In this document: piece by piece, positions 52,967 to 63,705 of the stretch
Position numbering within the stretch: the stretch's first letter is position 1
Layout: every line of letters begins with the position of its first letter
NCBI GenBank assembly: GCA_024803745.1
Contig: JANJXV010000013.1
Span: 35,548,501 to 35,612,500, forward strand
Length of the DNA: 64,000 bases
DNA from: Megascapheus bottae
Lineage: Eukaryota; Chordata; Mammalia; Rodentia; Geomyidae
Direction of reading: 5' to 3'
Notes under the pieces: generated by a model
What the model was told of the DNA's origin: nothing
What the model saw: the letters and a program-made list of their open reading frames with translations, nothing else
The model's database searches: none
Made by a program: the position numbers and the translations under genes

Positions 52967-53717
52967 CTGAGGGAGGAAGAAAAATAACGAACTGAAGTTA
53001 CTGTTTTAAAAATCCAATGCCTTACTTAATTCAAGAGCAATATATCGGTCCTTAGATCCAATGTTATAATCCAATGCATTAAATTATATGTTTTCTAGAA
53101 TCTATGAACTGCACATTTTTCCAGAAGCCACTTGCATATATGAGCAAATAATCAAATATTGTTCTTCGAGAGAAGTCTTTATATTTAAATACTTATTTTC
53201 ATGTTAACACACAACATCATTTTCTAATTGGATGGTCTCAAGACACTTAAAATGTTCAGTAAGAAAAATCCTGAGTTATATCTGTGTAAATCTGCATTAC
53301 ACCTTTTTTAAAAGATATCTGCTGCTGTATCATGTCATATACATGTTGAAAAAAGTGCATTACACACTCGAGAAAGAATAAGAGACAAATGATGTCTTAG
53401 ATATTTTTCCTTTTGATTTTTTGGAGACTGACTCTTGCAGCTGTTACTCATGTTTATTTTGGGTTCAAATATTCTTCCTGCCTCCACCTCCCCAGTTGGA
53501 TGGAACTTCAGTACTGGGTCACAGATTTGTTAATGAATAGTTTGAATTCACAGATGCTAAGGTCCTAGGGTACTTGAAACCAAGCCTGAAAATCACTGCT
53601 GCTGAAGAATACAGGGAATTCATTTTGTAGTTAAAAAACAAAAAGACATGATTCACAAGTTGTATACGCAGCATAATGTAAACTATGAAGAAGCTGGCAA
53701 TAAGAGATTTAAAACAG
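52967..53717. other. Start of the intron 1 part next to exon 2, no repeat seen
   Basis: AT-rich and apparently single copy. Confidence 0.5.
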
Positions 53718-53934
53718 GGGCCGGGAGTTTGGCCTAGTGGTTAAAGTGCTTGCCTAGCATGCATGAAGACCCGGGTTCGATTCCTCGGTACCACATACAT
53801 AGAAAAAAAAAAAAAAGCCAGAAGTGGTGCTGAGGCTCAAGTGGTAGAGCTCTAGCCTTGAGAAAGTCCAAGGACAGTGCTCAGGCCCTGAGCCCAAGCC
53901 CAGGACTGGCAAAAAAAAAAAAAAAAAAAAAAGA
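53718..53934 (+). mobile_element. IDL-Geo SINE, young type, with target-site duplication
   Basis: Near-consensus copy between repeats agagatttaaaaca. Long A-tail. Confidence 0.95.
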
Positions 53935-54067
53935 GATTTAAAACATACTAAGCCAGGCAGGGCGGAGGATCATGAACTCCAGGCATCTTATACTACAACA
54001 CAGCAAAGCACTCAAAACATGCTTTAGTGATCATGTTTAGGTACTAAACATTCTCCAAACTCTTGTG

Positions 54068-54140
54068 GTGCTAGAGATCAAACCCAGGTGTCTGTGTACC
54101 TAGAAAATTGCTCTGCCACTGAGTTACATGGTAGTCCCTC
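54068..54140 (-). mobile_element. ID-like monomer
   Basis: Antisense (gctagagatcaaacccaggt). Confidence 0.65.
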
Positions 54141-54177
54141 TTCCAATTACTTAATAAAATAGGGAGTTTTTGTTTGT

Positions 54178-54402
54178 TTGTGACAGTACTGAGACTTGAA
54201 CTCAGAACCTGAGTGCTTCCCCTTAACATTTGGCTCATGGTTATAGCTATACCACTTGATCCATAGCTTCTGGTTTTTCGGTGGTTAACTGGAAATAAGA
54301 ATGCCAGAGATTTTCCTACCCCGGCTGGCTTTCAACCAAGATTCTGATAACTAAGTCTTTTGCCCAGCTAGGATTACAGGTGTGAGCAGACAGCACCTAG
54401 TG
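54178..54402 (-). mobile_element. B1-Geo SINE, diverged
   Basis: Antisense. Confidence 0.75.
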
Positions 54403-54493
54403 ATCATTTTATTTCTAGTACAGAAATTTGTCTAGGAATGTCGAGTTCTCAGTGGAAAAGTGTATGGCAGTTATGTTTAAGATTTGGAATTCC

Positions 54494-54689
54494 GAGCCAT
54501 GAGTTTGGCCTAGTGGTAGAGTGCTTGCCTAGCATGCACGAAGACCCGGGTTCAATTCCTCTGCACCACATACATAGAAAAAAGCCGGAAGTGGTGCTGA
54601 GGCTCAAGTGGTAGAGCTCTAGCATTGAGAAAGACCAAGGACAGTGTTCAGACTCTGAGCTCAAGCCCAGGACTGGCAAAAAAAAAATT
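54494..54689 (+). mobile_element. IDL-Geo SINE, young type
   Basis: Flanked by ttggaattcc and tcggaattcc. Confidence 0.92.
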
Positions 54690-54697
54690 CGGAATTC

Positions 54698-54750
54698 CAG
54701 GCTGGGAATGTGGATTAGTGGTAGAACTAGCCATGAACAAAAAAGGATGA
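54698..54750 (+). mobile_element. IDL fragment
   Basis: ggctgggaatgtggattagt, truncated. Confidence 0.65.
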
Positions 54751-54852
54751 CTGATAGCTTTCATTCAGTTCAGTATTGGCAAGTAAGTCTGAAAAACAAC
54801 TGTGTACCAGGAAAAATGTGTGACCAAGTCAGTGAAGTAGATACTAATTTAG

Positions 54853-55134
54853 TTTTTTTTTTTTTTTTTTTTTTTTTCCGGGGTGGTGGTGGTGGTGGTG
54901 GTGGTCATGGGACTTGAACTCAGGGTTCAGGGGCCTGGGCATTGTCCCTTAGCTCCTCAGCTCAAGGCTACCGCTCTACCCCTTGAGCCACAGCACTACT
55001 TCCAGTTTTCTGGCACTTAAAAAGATAAAAGAGTCTCACAGACTGTAATGACAAAGGGCTGGCTTTGAACTGTGATCCTCAGGTCTGTCTCCTGACTAGC
55101 TAGGATTATAGGTGTGAGTCACCACACCTGGCTT
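54853..55134 (-). mobile_element. B1-Geo SINE with (GGT)n
   Basis: Antisense, T24 head and GGT repeat at 54882-54905. Confidence 0.86.
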
Positions 55135-55211
55135 GTTTTGTCTTTTTACCCTGGGATTTCCTATATGGCAATAAACAATGACAATATTCAAGGATTAAAA
55201 AGGTATAGCTG

Positions 55212-55420
55212 GGGTTGGGAGCATGGTCTAATAGTGTTAAGAGTGCTTGCCTAGCATGCATCAAGACCCAGGTTCTATTCCTTGGTACCACATACACAGA
55301 AAAACCCAATCGGTGCTTTGGTTCAAGTAGCAAAGCACTAGCCTTGAGCAAAAAATGTCCAAGGACAGTGCCCAGGCTCTCAGTTCAAACCCCACAACTG
55401 GCCAAAAAAAAAAAAAAAGT
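55212..55420 (+). mobile_element. IDL-Geo SINE
   Basis: Sense copy with A15 tail. Confidence 0.87.
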
Positions 55421-55559
55421 ATAGTTGCCTCTATCATTTATTCTTTCCTTTCTTCAGCCTACTGAGTATTGGGGGTTTCAGATATATACCGCCACTTTCA
55501 GCTCCTTCACCCATTTAAAGTTAAATTATCTCATGGAACAATTCTGTCAAAATAAGTTT

Positions 55560-55850
55560 AGGTGGACCCCAGTAGCTAACATCTGTAATCCTATCTACTC
55601 AAGAAGCTAAGATCTGAGTATCAAGAGTCAAAGCCAGCATAGGCAGAAAAATCCATGACTTTTTATCTCCAGTAAACTAATACCTCCCCCCCCCAAAGCT
55701 TGAAAGTGTAGGTATGGATCATGTGATAAGAGCACTAGCCTTGAGCAAAAAAGCTAAGGGATAGCATAGAGGCTCTGAATTCAAGCCCCAGGACTGGAAC
55801 ACATGCATGCATGCAGGCAGGCCCACAAGCACACGTATATACAACATACA
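55560..55850 (+). mobile_element. B1-Geo SINE with (CATG)n tail
   Basis: Sense copy ending in catgcatgcatgcaggcagg. Confidence 0.8.
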
Positions 55851-55954
55851 TATGATCAGAGGAAAAAAATTACTTAGAAGAAAACTTTTCTTTGGAATAA
55901 ATTTGCTTAAACCAGTTATGTCTGTGCTTATTTAGAGAGAAAAACAAGACTATA

Positions 55955-56180
55955 ATAGCCTGATGCTTGTAAGCCTCACTATTCAGGAGGCTGACACCTG
56001 AAAATTACAGTTTAAAACCAGCCTGAGCATGACAATCTGTGAGACTCTTATCTTGAATTAACAAGCAAAAAGATGGCTCGAAGTGAAGGTATGGCCAAAG
56101 CAACAGAGCACCAGCCTTGAGCTGAAAAGTCAAGCAAAAGTGGAAAGTCCCGAGTTCAAGACTCAATACTGGCAAGAAAA
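55955..56180 (+). mobile_element. B1-Geo SINE
   Basis: Diverged sense copy. Confidence 0.75.
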
Positions 56181-56337
56181 AGAAACACAAAACAACCAGT
56201 GTAATCTAAATTAAATTTATGCTTTACTAATATACAGGTAATTTACAGATAGCTTAATAAGTGAAAGCTAAAAAGGCATACTAATACACTATTAGTGGAA
56301 ATCACTGTAGAAGATCCCTTTAAAAATGGAACATTTT

Positions 56338-56610
56338 GTCAGGAACAGTGGCTCATGCCTGTAATCCTAGCTACTCAGGAGGCTAAGATCTGAGAATCAA
56401 GGTTCAAAGCCAGCCCAGGCACAAAAGGACCTGAGACTCTTATCTTCAATTAACCTCTAGAAAATAGAATTGGGGCTTGGCTCAAGGGTAGGGCAATAGC
56501 CTTGAGCTGATGAGCTCAGGGACAGCCCTCAGGCCCAGGCTGAGTTCTAGCCCTATGACCCACATCAAAACAAAAAACAAAAAAACAAAAAAACAAAAAA
56601 AAAACACCCT
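56338..56610 (+). mobile_element. B1-Geo SINE with (CA5)n tail
   Basis: gtcaggaacagtggctcatg head. Confidence 0.86.
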
Positions 56611-56621
56611 GAACTTTTGGG

Positions 56622-56820
56622 GGCCACAAGCCTAGTCTAGTGGTGGAGTGCTCGCCTAGTATGCACAAAGCCCTGGGTTCAATTCCTGGTACCACATACC
56701 AGAAAAAGTCAGAGGTGGTGCTGTAGCTCAAGTGGCAAAGCACTGGCCTTGAGAAAGCCCAAGGACAGTGCTCAAATCCTGAATTCAAGCCCCAAGACTG
56801 GCCAAATCAAATAAACAAAA
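56622..56820 (+). mobile_element. IDL-Geo SINE
   Basis: Sense copy. Confidence 0.87.
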
Positions 56821-57062
56821 ACTGAGTATTTTAAATGCTCTCAATCACAAGGAGGGCTGGGGGGAACTGAGCATAGCTACACTATGGGGATGGGGAACTA
56901 AAGCTGTAAAAAAGTTTTTAAAGCATTACAGGCCCCATTCACTTACATTTACACATCTACAGTTTGGTAATGGTGACAAACCATTCATCTGACCAACAAA
57001 GCTCAAAAAAAAGATCAACATGAAAAGAAAAAGTTCATGTTAAAAAGTAAACAGTAGGGCAA

Positions 57063-58105
57063 AAGTGACTGGTGTCTATGATACTAGCTACTAAGAAGGT
57101 TGAGATCTGAGAATGGATATTGAAAGCCAGATGAACAGGAAAGAAAGTCCTCTTTCCTAAGAGTATAGGCATGAGAATGTAATCTTAGCTACGCAGAAGG
57201 CTAAAGATTATAGTTTGATGTCAGCCCAGGTAGGAAAGTCTGAAAGACCTTTAATTCCAATTAAACACAATTAAAAAAAAGCCAGACGCTCATCTTTATT
57301 TCCCCCCTTCCCTGTCCAATTTCAAATAACCAATTAAGCACATACAAAATATATCAGATAACAAGATGAAATATTGTAACAATATGAGATAACCAAGGGA
57401 TAGCAAAAGATGAGAGATAGCACAGTACATTAAGGATAACAATCACTCATTATATGGCTTTTGGAAGGGGGGAGGGAAATGGGGACCATGTCATGAGAAA
57501 GGGTATCAATGTTTGTGAAGTAATGCACCTTCTATCTGGTGAATATAATATAAGCCTTCTATTAATTACAATAAAAGAAAAAAATGTGGAAAAAAAGAGT
57601 AAAGAACAAAATGTGAATTCATAAGGCCATATAGAATGCTGTTAAATGAAAGGACCTCCAGGACATAGAAACAAAAGCCATATAATGAATGATTGTTGTC
57701 CCTAATGTACTATGTTATCTCTCATCTCTTTTGCTGTCCCTTGGTTATCTCATATTGTTACAGTACTTCTCCTGGTTATCTAATATATTGTATATTCATG
57801 TATTTAGTTATTTGAAGTCGGATGAGGAAGGGAGGAAAACAAGATGAGGGGCAGGGGTGGGGAGAGGGAATTGGGGACCAAGACACGAGAAAGGGTGTCA
57901 ATGTATGTGAGTATGTGAAGTAATGCACCTTCTATCTGGTGACTATAATGTAACCCTTCTATTAATTACAATAAAAATATATGGGAAAAAAAGCCAGACG
58001 CATTGAGCCAGAAGTGGCACTGTAGATACAAGTGATAAAGGACTAGCCGTGAGCCAAAGCTTAAGGAAAGCAGCCAGCCCTAGAACCAGCACACATGCAT
58101 GTGCA
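57063..58105 (+). mobile_element. B1-Geo SINE remnants split by an L1 complex
   Basis: B1 parts at 57063-57290. The Geo half resumes at 57984 (gagccagaagtggcactgta). Confidence 0.72.
57295..57983. mobile_element. L1 3'-end complex: inverted piece plus two direct tails
   Basis: 57295-57462 is antisense L1 3' UTR. 57463-57595 is a sense 3' end with poly(A) signal. 57605-57983 is a second sense 3' end that starts further upstream. The whole block is flanked by aaaaaaagccagacgc at about 57281-57296 and 57985-58000. Confidence 0.85.
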
Positions 58106-58162
58106 TGTTCCCTTCCTCCCCCCATCTCTCTCTCTCTCACCTGAAAAGGCAAAATTAAAGCA

Positions 58163-58440
58163 AAAGGGATGGGGCATGACTCATATGGCAGGGTACTTGC
58201 TAAGCAAACTTAAGGCTCTGAGGTCAATCTTCAATACGGGGATAATAAGAGCAAATAAATTTAAAACATGTCACATGACAAATACCAAATTTACAAGAGC
58301 ATAAAATCCAATCAATAAAGTTAAAGAAACAATGATTCAAAATGAAAATGGACAAAAGGAGCCAAAAGTATACAGCTCTATGGCAGAGTCCTATCTGCAT
58401 GGAGGTGGCCCTAGATTTATCTCCAGCACTGGAGAGGGTA
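58163..58440 (+). mobile_element. Two old ID-like monomers
   Basis: ggcatgactcatatggcagg (58163-58240) and tatacagctctatggcagag (58355-58440). Confidence 0.5.
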
Positions 58441-58639
58441 GGGAGAGGGAACAAAGTATAAGAATAGATCATAGAAAATGCAAGCAGCAGGAAGGGGCTG
58501 GGCTAACACACAAGAAGAATAACAATGAACATATGAATATTGTCAAGTAGACTGTTTGCCTGTATAGAAACACAATAACACTTTATTCATTAGAAGGGGT
58601 GAAATTAGTGGAAACATACTGCATTACATTGCAATACTG

Positions 58640-59335
58640 CTTGGAAGTGTTGCAAAGAAACTCCCTTACATAATTTTTGTATGCTTACAACGATGTTCAT
58701 TGCAGCACTATTTACCATAGCAAAGATATGGAACCAACCCAGATGTTCCTCAGTTGATGAATGGATCAACAAGATGTGGTATTTCTACACAATGGAATTC
58801 TATGCAGCTGTCAGAAAGAATGACATTTGTTAGGAAATGGAAAGACTTAGAAAAAAATCATATTAAGTGAACTAAGCCAGACTCAAAGGAACATAGGCGC
58901 AATGGTTTCCCTCATTTATCATAACCAGAAGAAACCTTGGGCTCTCCTAGCAGAGATTTGCAATAGAGCAAAACCTAGATACATAAGGCCATATAGTATG
59001 ATGCTAAATGAAAGAACCTCTAGGATATAGAAACAAATGCCATGAGTGATTGTTGTCCTTAATGTACTGTTATCTCTCATCTCTTTTGCTATCCCTTGGT
59101 TATCTCATATTGTTACAGTATTTCACCTGGTTATCTGATATATTGGATATATTTGTATTTGGTTATTTGAAATTGGATAGGGAAGGAGGAAAACAAGATG
59201 AGGGGTGGGGGAGGGAAATGGGGACCAAGACATGAGAAAGGGTATCAATGTATGTGAATTAATGCACCTCCTATCTGGCAAATATAATGTAACCCTTCTT
59301 TTAATTACAATAAAAAATATATGAAAAAAAAAAAG
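58640..59335 (+). mobile_element. L1, 5' truncated, longest copy in the window
   Basis: gatgttcattgcagcactat, cccagatgttcctcagttga, the G-rich tract near 59200 and ttaattacaataaaaaatat. Only the end of L1, with no intact reverse-transcriptase frame. Confidence 0.88.
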
Positions 59336-59337
59336 CT

Positions 59338-59600
59338 GCCAGGTACTGGTAGCTCATGGCTATAATCCTTGCTATTCAGGAAGCTAGGATCTGAGAATCA
59401 CAGCTCAAAGACAACCTGGGCAAGAAAGTTTTTGAGACTCTTTTCCAACTAACCACCTTTTTAGTGGTTGGTTTCCAGGTTTTTTTTAGTTGGAAGTGTA
59501 ACTATGATTCAAGTGGTAGAGCACTAGCCTTGGTCAAAAAGGGGACTGAGGGAGAGCTGGAGAGAGAGAGGGAGAGAGAGCTAGGGAGAGAAAAGAAAAA
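59338..59600 (+). mobile_element. B1-Geo SINE with internal foldback and (GA)n tail
   Basis: Sense copy. The inter-monomer segment 59443-59495 is a palindrome not found in other copies. Confidence 0.8.
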
Positions 59601-59789
59601 AAGGAAACTGTACTCTCACCCATAAAAGAAAGCACCAGCAACACTCAAAAGAAATACAAATGAAACCTGAAGTCTGTAAGATGTATCAAATGTCTTGCAA
59701 TTGACTATGCTGGCAGGAGAATGCAGAAACAGACATGTATATATTATTGGGGTTGGAGAACAAGTAGCAATATGGAACAAAATTTAATT

Positions 59790-60000
59790 CCGGAGCTGGG
59801 AACATGGCCTAGTGGTAGAGTGCTCGCCCAGCATGAACGAAGCCCTAGATTCAATTCCCTGGAACCGTATACACAGAAAAAGTCAGAAGTGGCACTGTGG
59901 CTCAAGTAGCACAGTGCTAGCCTTGAGCTAAAAGTATCCAAGGATAGTGCCCAGGCCTGAGTTCAAGTCCCAGGACTGGCAAAAAAATACATAAATAAAT
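59790..60000 (+). mobile_element. IDL-Geo SINE
   Basis: Sense copy with (aaat)n tail. Confidence 0.87.
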
Positions 60001-60012
60001 AAAAATAATTCT

Positions 60013-60213
60013 GGGGTCCAGGAGTTTGGCTGAGTGGTAGTGTTTGCCTAGCATGCACGAAGACCTGGGTTTGATTCCTCGAACCACATACAAGGAAAAA
60101 GGCAGAAGTGGTGCTGTGGTTCAAGTGGTAGAGTCCCAGCCTTGAGAAAGCCTAAGGACAGTGCTCAGGCCCTGAGTCCAAACCTCAGGACTGGCAAACA
60201 AACAAACAAAAAG
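60013..60213 (+). mobile_element. IDL-Geo SINE
   Basis: Sense copy with (aaac)n tail. Confidence 0.87.
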
Positions 60214-60224
60214 CATAGCAAGGA

Positions 60225-60420
60225 AGAAGGCTCTGGGTGGCTCAAACCTGTAAGCCTAGTTACTCAGGAGTTACTCAAAGTTTAAAGCCAATCTGGGCAG
60301 AAAAGCCAGTGAGATTCATCTCCAAACAACTAGCAGGTGTGGCTTAAGGAACAGTGTGCTTTGCCTTGGGCAAAAGTCAAGGAAGAGCTCCTGGCCCTCA
60401 GTTCAATCCTCATTAAATAA
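60225..60420 (+). mobile_element. B1-Geo SINE
   Basis: Diverged; ctgggtggctcaaacctgta head. Confidence 0.75.
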
Positions 60421-60429
60421 ATTGTGCTC

Positions 60430-61020
60430 ACTAAAAATAACAAGGAAAGATAAGCAGCAACATGCTATGCTTTTCATAATACTGGGTTAAAAACAAGTAA
60501 ATGCAAAACAAGGGACACAATGTACTTATTTTTACAATGTATACTCTGAAGCTCTGTTTAAGTTTTTACTATTCCTCTAAGAAACATCCCCACACTGTTT
60601 GGTATATGCGAGTTTGGGGAATAAAATACTTCTTACAATTAGATTACGTATATTTTTCTCCTCATCCAATTTCTTGGAAATCTCAGCACATGAGGATCAT
60701 CATGAATTTGTTACGTATCCCACTAGTCAATGATTTAGTTAAATATTCAGAAAATGATCTAGAGGTTAATATCAAATACATTCATAATGGAAGCTAACCA
60801 GAACAGCCAGGAGTGCACCCTGCTGCTATTTAAGTCCCACAACAAAAAGCCTTTCATTGTCACAGTTATGAGCCAGTAGGTGACCAATGTTGACAGTAGC
60901 ATATTTATGTTTGAGCCTGGCTGGTCATCATATTGCTACAGAGTGAAGGAAAATGAAATAGTATCCCATTATCTGCAGCATTAGGTCTGTGTAAGGAATA
61001 TGGTTGTAGTATTTTCTGAC
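60430..61020. other. Intron 1 unique segment
   Basis: AT-rich. No exon or repeat recognised. Confidence 0.45.
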
Positions 61021-61023
61021 TTT

Positions 61024-61392
61024 TGCCTGAAACCTAGCTATTTGGGAAACTAGGATCTGAGTGAGGATTGTGGTCCCAAGCCAGCCCAAGCAAAAGTTCA
61101 TGAGGCATATATCTACAATACTAACCAGGAAAAAACTGGGAGTGGAGGAATGGCTCAAGTGGTAGAGTGCTAGCTTTAAGCTACTCAGAGGTTCAAAGCC
61201 AGCCTGGATAGATAAGTCTGGAACTCTGACCTTAATTAACAAAAAGTTGGAAATGGAGGTGTGGCTCAAGTGGTAGAATTTCAGCCTTGAGCGGGAGGGG
61301 GGGGAGGAGTCGAGCAAGAATTTAAGGCTCCAAGTTCAAACCCCAGTACTAGTACACACAAACAAACAAACACACACACACACGCACACTGT
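61024..61392 (+). mobile_element. Two B1-Geo SINEs, second with G-run and (CA)n tail
   Basis: Copies at 61024-61180 and 61181-61392 (gtggctcaagtggtagaatt). Confidence 0.75.
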
Positions 61393-61790
61393 TTTTATTT
61401 TGGTGATCTTGTTAGTGTTTAGCAGAACAAAACATGTCTGCTTCTTTCAGTTTCTTGCAAAACTGTTTTGGATGCAATGGGCCATGGACTGACTGCAGTT
61501 TGAGAACTAATCATAACCATATAATTACATTTCAGACAATGTCATGCACTATGATGATCCTAATAAGACTAAAGGAGATGTAAAATTCTGCTCTATCATA
61601 GCTTGATATTATCTATCTTGGCCATCATAACAACTCAAGGCATTATTCATGTGTTTGAGGTGATTCTGATATAAAACAAAACTACTTTGCTACCAGTCAC
61701 ATAAAGGTCTAGAACATACAATTACATAGAACACGAATTACGTTATAGTAAACAACTATGTTGCTAAGTAGTGTAGTTACATTAGTATAT
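61393..61790. other. Intron 1 unique segment
   Basis: Nothing recognised. Confidence 0.45.
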
Positions 61791-61799
61791 TTTTTATCT

Positions 61800-62030
61800 A
61801 AAAGCAATGTACAGCCAGTGGAGAGAAGAGTGAGCAAATGCAGTCATTATATTCAATATGTACTATGTAAAAATTAAACTACATAACTTGGGGATAAAGA
61901 TGAAAGGGAGAAATTGGGGGAGATGGATGGAAGGGATAACAATTATCAAGATGCACTGTACTTATAACCTAACTTATGAAATCGATCTCTCTTGGACAAC
62001 TACCTAATTTTTAAAAATGGTTTAAAAAAA
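61800..62030 (+). mobile_element. Old L1 3' end
   Basis: ataacttggggataaagatg, gggagatggatggaagggat and an A-rich end. Confidence 0.55.
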
Positions 62031-62031
62031 A

Positions 62032-62130
62032 AAGCCAGGTATAGTGGCAAACACTGATAGTGAGGCAAGAGAATCTTAAACTGAAGGTTAAGCTAGATCA
62101 TAGTGAGATGTTATTTCAGAAGCAAAAACT
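62032..62130 (+). mobile_element. Old B1-type monomer
   Basis: aagccaggtatagtggcaaa head. Confidence 0.55.
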
Positions 62131-62227
62131 GTTTAACAGGTGTTATATTAGGACTAGATACCAGACAGGTCTGTTCCTTTACCAATGCAAAATAACTCTG
62201 TTTTCATGAACAAAATTGAACAACTCA

Positions 62228-62450
62228 TTGGGCACTGGGGGCGCAAGTCCATAATTGGAGGCTGAGACCTGAGGAATGCAGTTTGAAGGCAGCCCAGGCG
62301 GGAAAATCTGTGAGACGACTCCAATTAACCATCAAAAAGCTGGAAATGAAGCTGTGGCTCATGCAAATGGTAAAGCACCAGCCTCGAGCAAAAGAGCTAA
62401 GGAACAGTGCCAAATCAAGCATCAGTGCTGGCTGGCAAAGGAAAAACAAC
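62228..62450 (+). mobile_element. B1-Geo SINE
   Basis: Diverged sense copy. Confidence 0.76.
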
Positions 62451-62765
62451 AAAACTTCACAACTAACCGTGAACTCAAATCCCTTTTTAGATCACTCTCA
62501 CACAATTACCAATCCAACTAAATAAAATGATTCTAATTCACAACTAGGTCCAGTTTAATAAGAAATACACTTAGAAATATGAGAAACTTAATGTTGAAGA
62601 AATGTTTCCTCACTTTTTTTTTCTGTTATATCTCTAGGAAACACCAATACTAAGTAGTTCAAATCAACTGCCCTTTGGAGCAATCACTGCCAAAGTCCAG
62701 TTTTCCTAAGAAATATTCATAAAGATCAAATTAATTCCACTAAATATTACTTTTAAAAGGAGAGG

Positions 62766-62962
62766 ATGGAGTGGGAATGTGGCTTAGTGGTTGAGTATAT
62801 GCCTAGCATACATGAAGTCCTGGGTTTGATTCCACAGCACCACATAAACAGAAAAAGCTGGAAGTAGTGCTGTGGCTCAAGTGCCAGAGTGCTAGCACAA
62901 GAAGCTCAGGGACAGTGCCCAGGCCCTGAGTTCAAGCCCCAGGACTGGTTTAAAAAAAGAGA
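62766..62962 (+). mobile_element. IDL-Geo SINE
   Basis: Sense copy. Confidence 0.87.
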
Positions 62963-62967
62963 AAGAG

Positions 62968-63188
62968 GGTAGCTGGTGACTCACACCTGTAACCCTAGCT
63001 ACTCAGGAGGCTGAGATTTAAGGATTGGAATTCAAGAACAGCTTGGGAAGGAAAGTCTGAGACTCTTTTCTCCAATTAATAATAGAAAACGTTGGAACTG
63101 GAGATGTGGCTCAAGTGGTAGAGTGCTAGCCTTCAGTAAAAGGAGCTTAAACAGCCCCCAGACCCTGAGTTCAAGACAAAAAAAAAGC
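62968..63188 (+). mobile_element. B1-Geo SINE
   Basis: agctggtgactcacacctgt head. Confidence 0.85.
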
Positions 63189-63446
63189 TAGAAGGGGGAA
63201 AACGTAGAAAAGGCCATTTACAAGAATTTCCTTAAAAAACAAACATAACTGTACAAAAAATATCTACTTGGTTCTTCCTCTAAACTCCATAGTTCTAACA
63301 AACAAGCATCTTGATTTTAAAAATGCTTGGTAATGCTGTTACCTTTGAACTGTTTTGAAGTACCTAGGGCTTACCCAACAAAATAAACAAGGTTTCAAGT
63401 TTCAACACTGGATATTTTAAACTTTCTTCCCTCATTACACACATCA

Positions 63447-63705
63447 CAGCCAGGTACCCATGGCTTACACCAGTAATCCAGTAATCCTAGCTACTCAGAA
63501 GGCTGAGATTTGAGGACAGCAGGTTTTAAGTCAGCCTGGACAGGGAAGTCTGTTGAGACTTTTATCAAAGTGCCAATTAGTCACCAAAATGCTGGAAGTA
63601 GAGCAGTGCTCAAGTGTTAGTGCACTAGCCTGGAGCAAAACAACTCAAGAGACTGTGCCCAGGCCCTGAGTTCAAGCCCAGGATTGGTATACACACAAAA
63701 AAGTA
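63447..63705 (+). mobile_element. B1-Geo SINE
   Basis: cccatggcttacaccagtaa head with the aatccagtaatcc duplication. Confidence 0.82.

Larger units (their letters stand above)
18876..52646 (-). other. CSTF3: CSTF3 intron 3 (33.8 kb)
   Basis: This intron runs from the exon 3 donor (gttaat) to the exon 4 acceptor (ttctttcag). It holds about half of the window. The 4.1 kb next to exon 3 is nearly free of repeats, while the other 29.7 kb is crowded with SINEs and L1 tails. In human and mouse the homologous intron carries a conserved alternative poly(A) site. Confidence 0.93.

Noticed and set aside
51283..51305. Possible B1 head (accaggtgcaggtggctcag) inside the repeat-free zone
   Set aside because: About 20 bases only, with no continuation. 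Too short to call.
51325..51350. Possible U6 snRNA pseudogene (gcacttgcttcggcatcc)
   Set aside because: Only about 12-14 bases resemble the U6 start and the rest does not continue.
60501..60797. 98-codon open frame on the plus strand in unique sequence of intron 1
   Set aside because: AT-rich with no recognisable domain and no splice or start context. It runs antisense to CSTF3 and is most likely chance.
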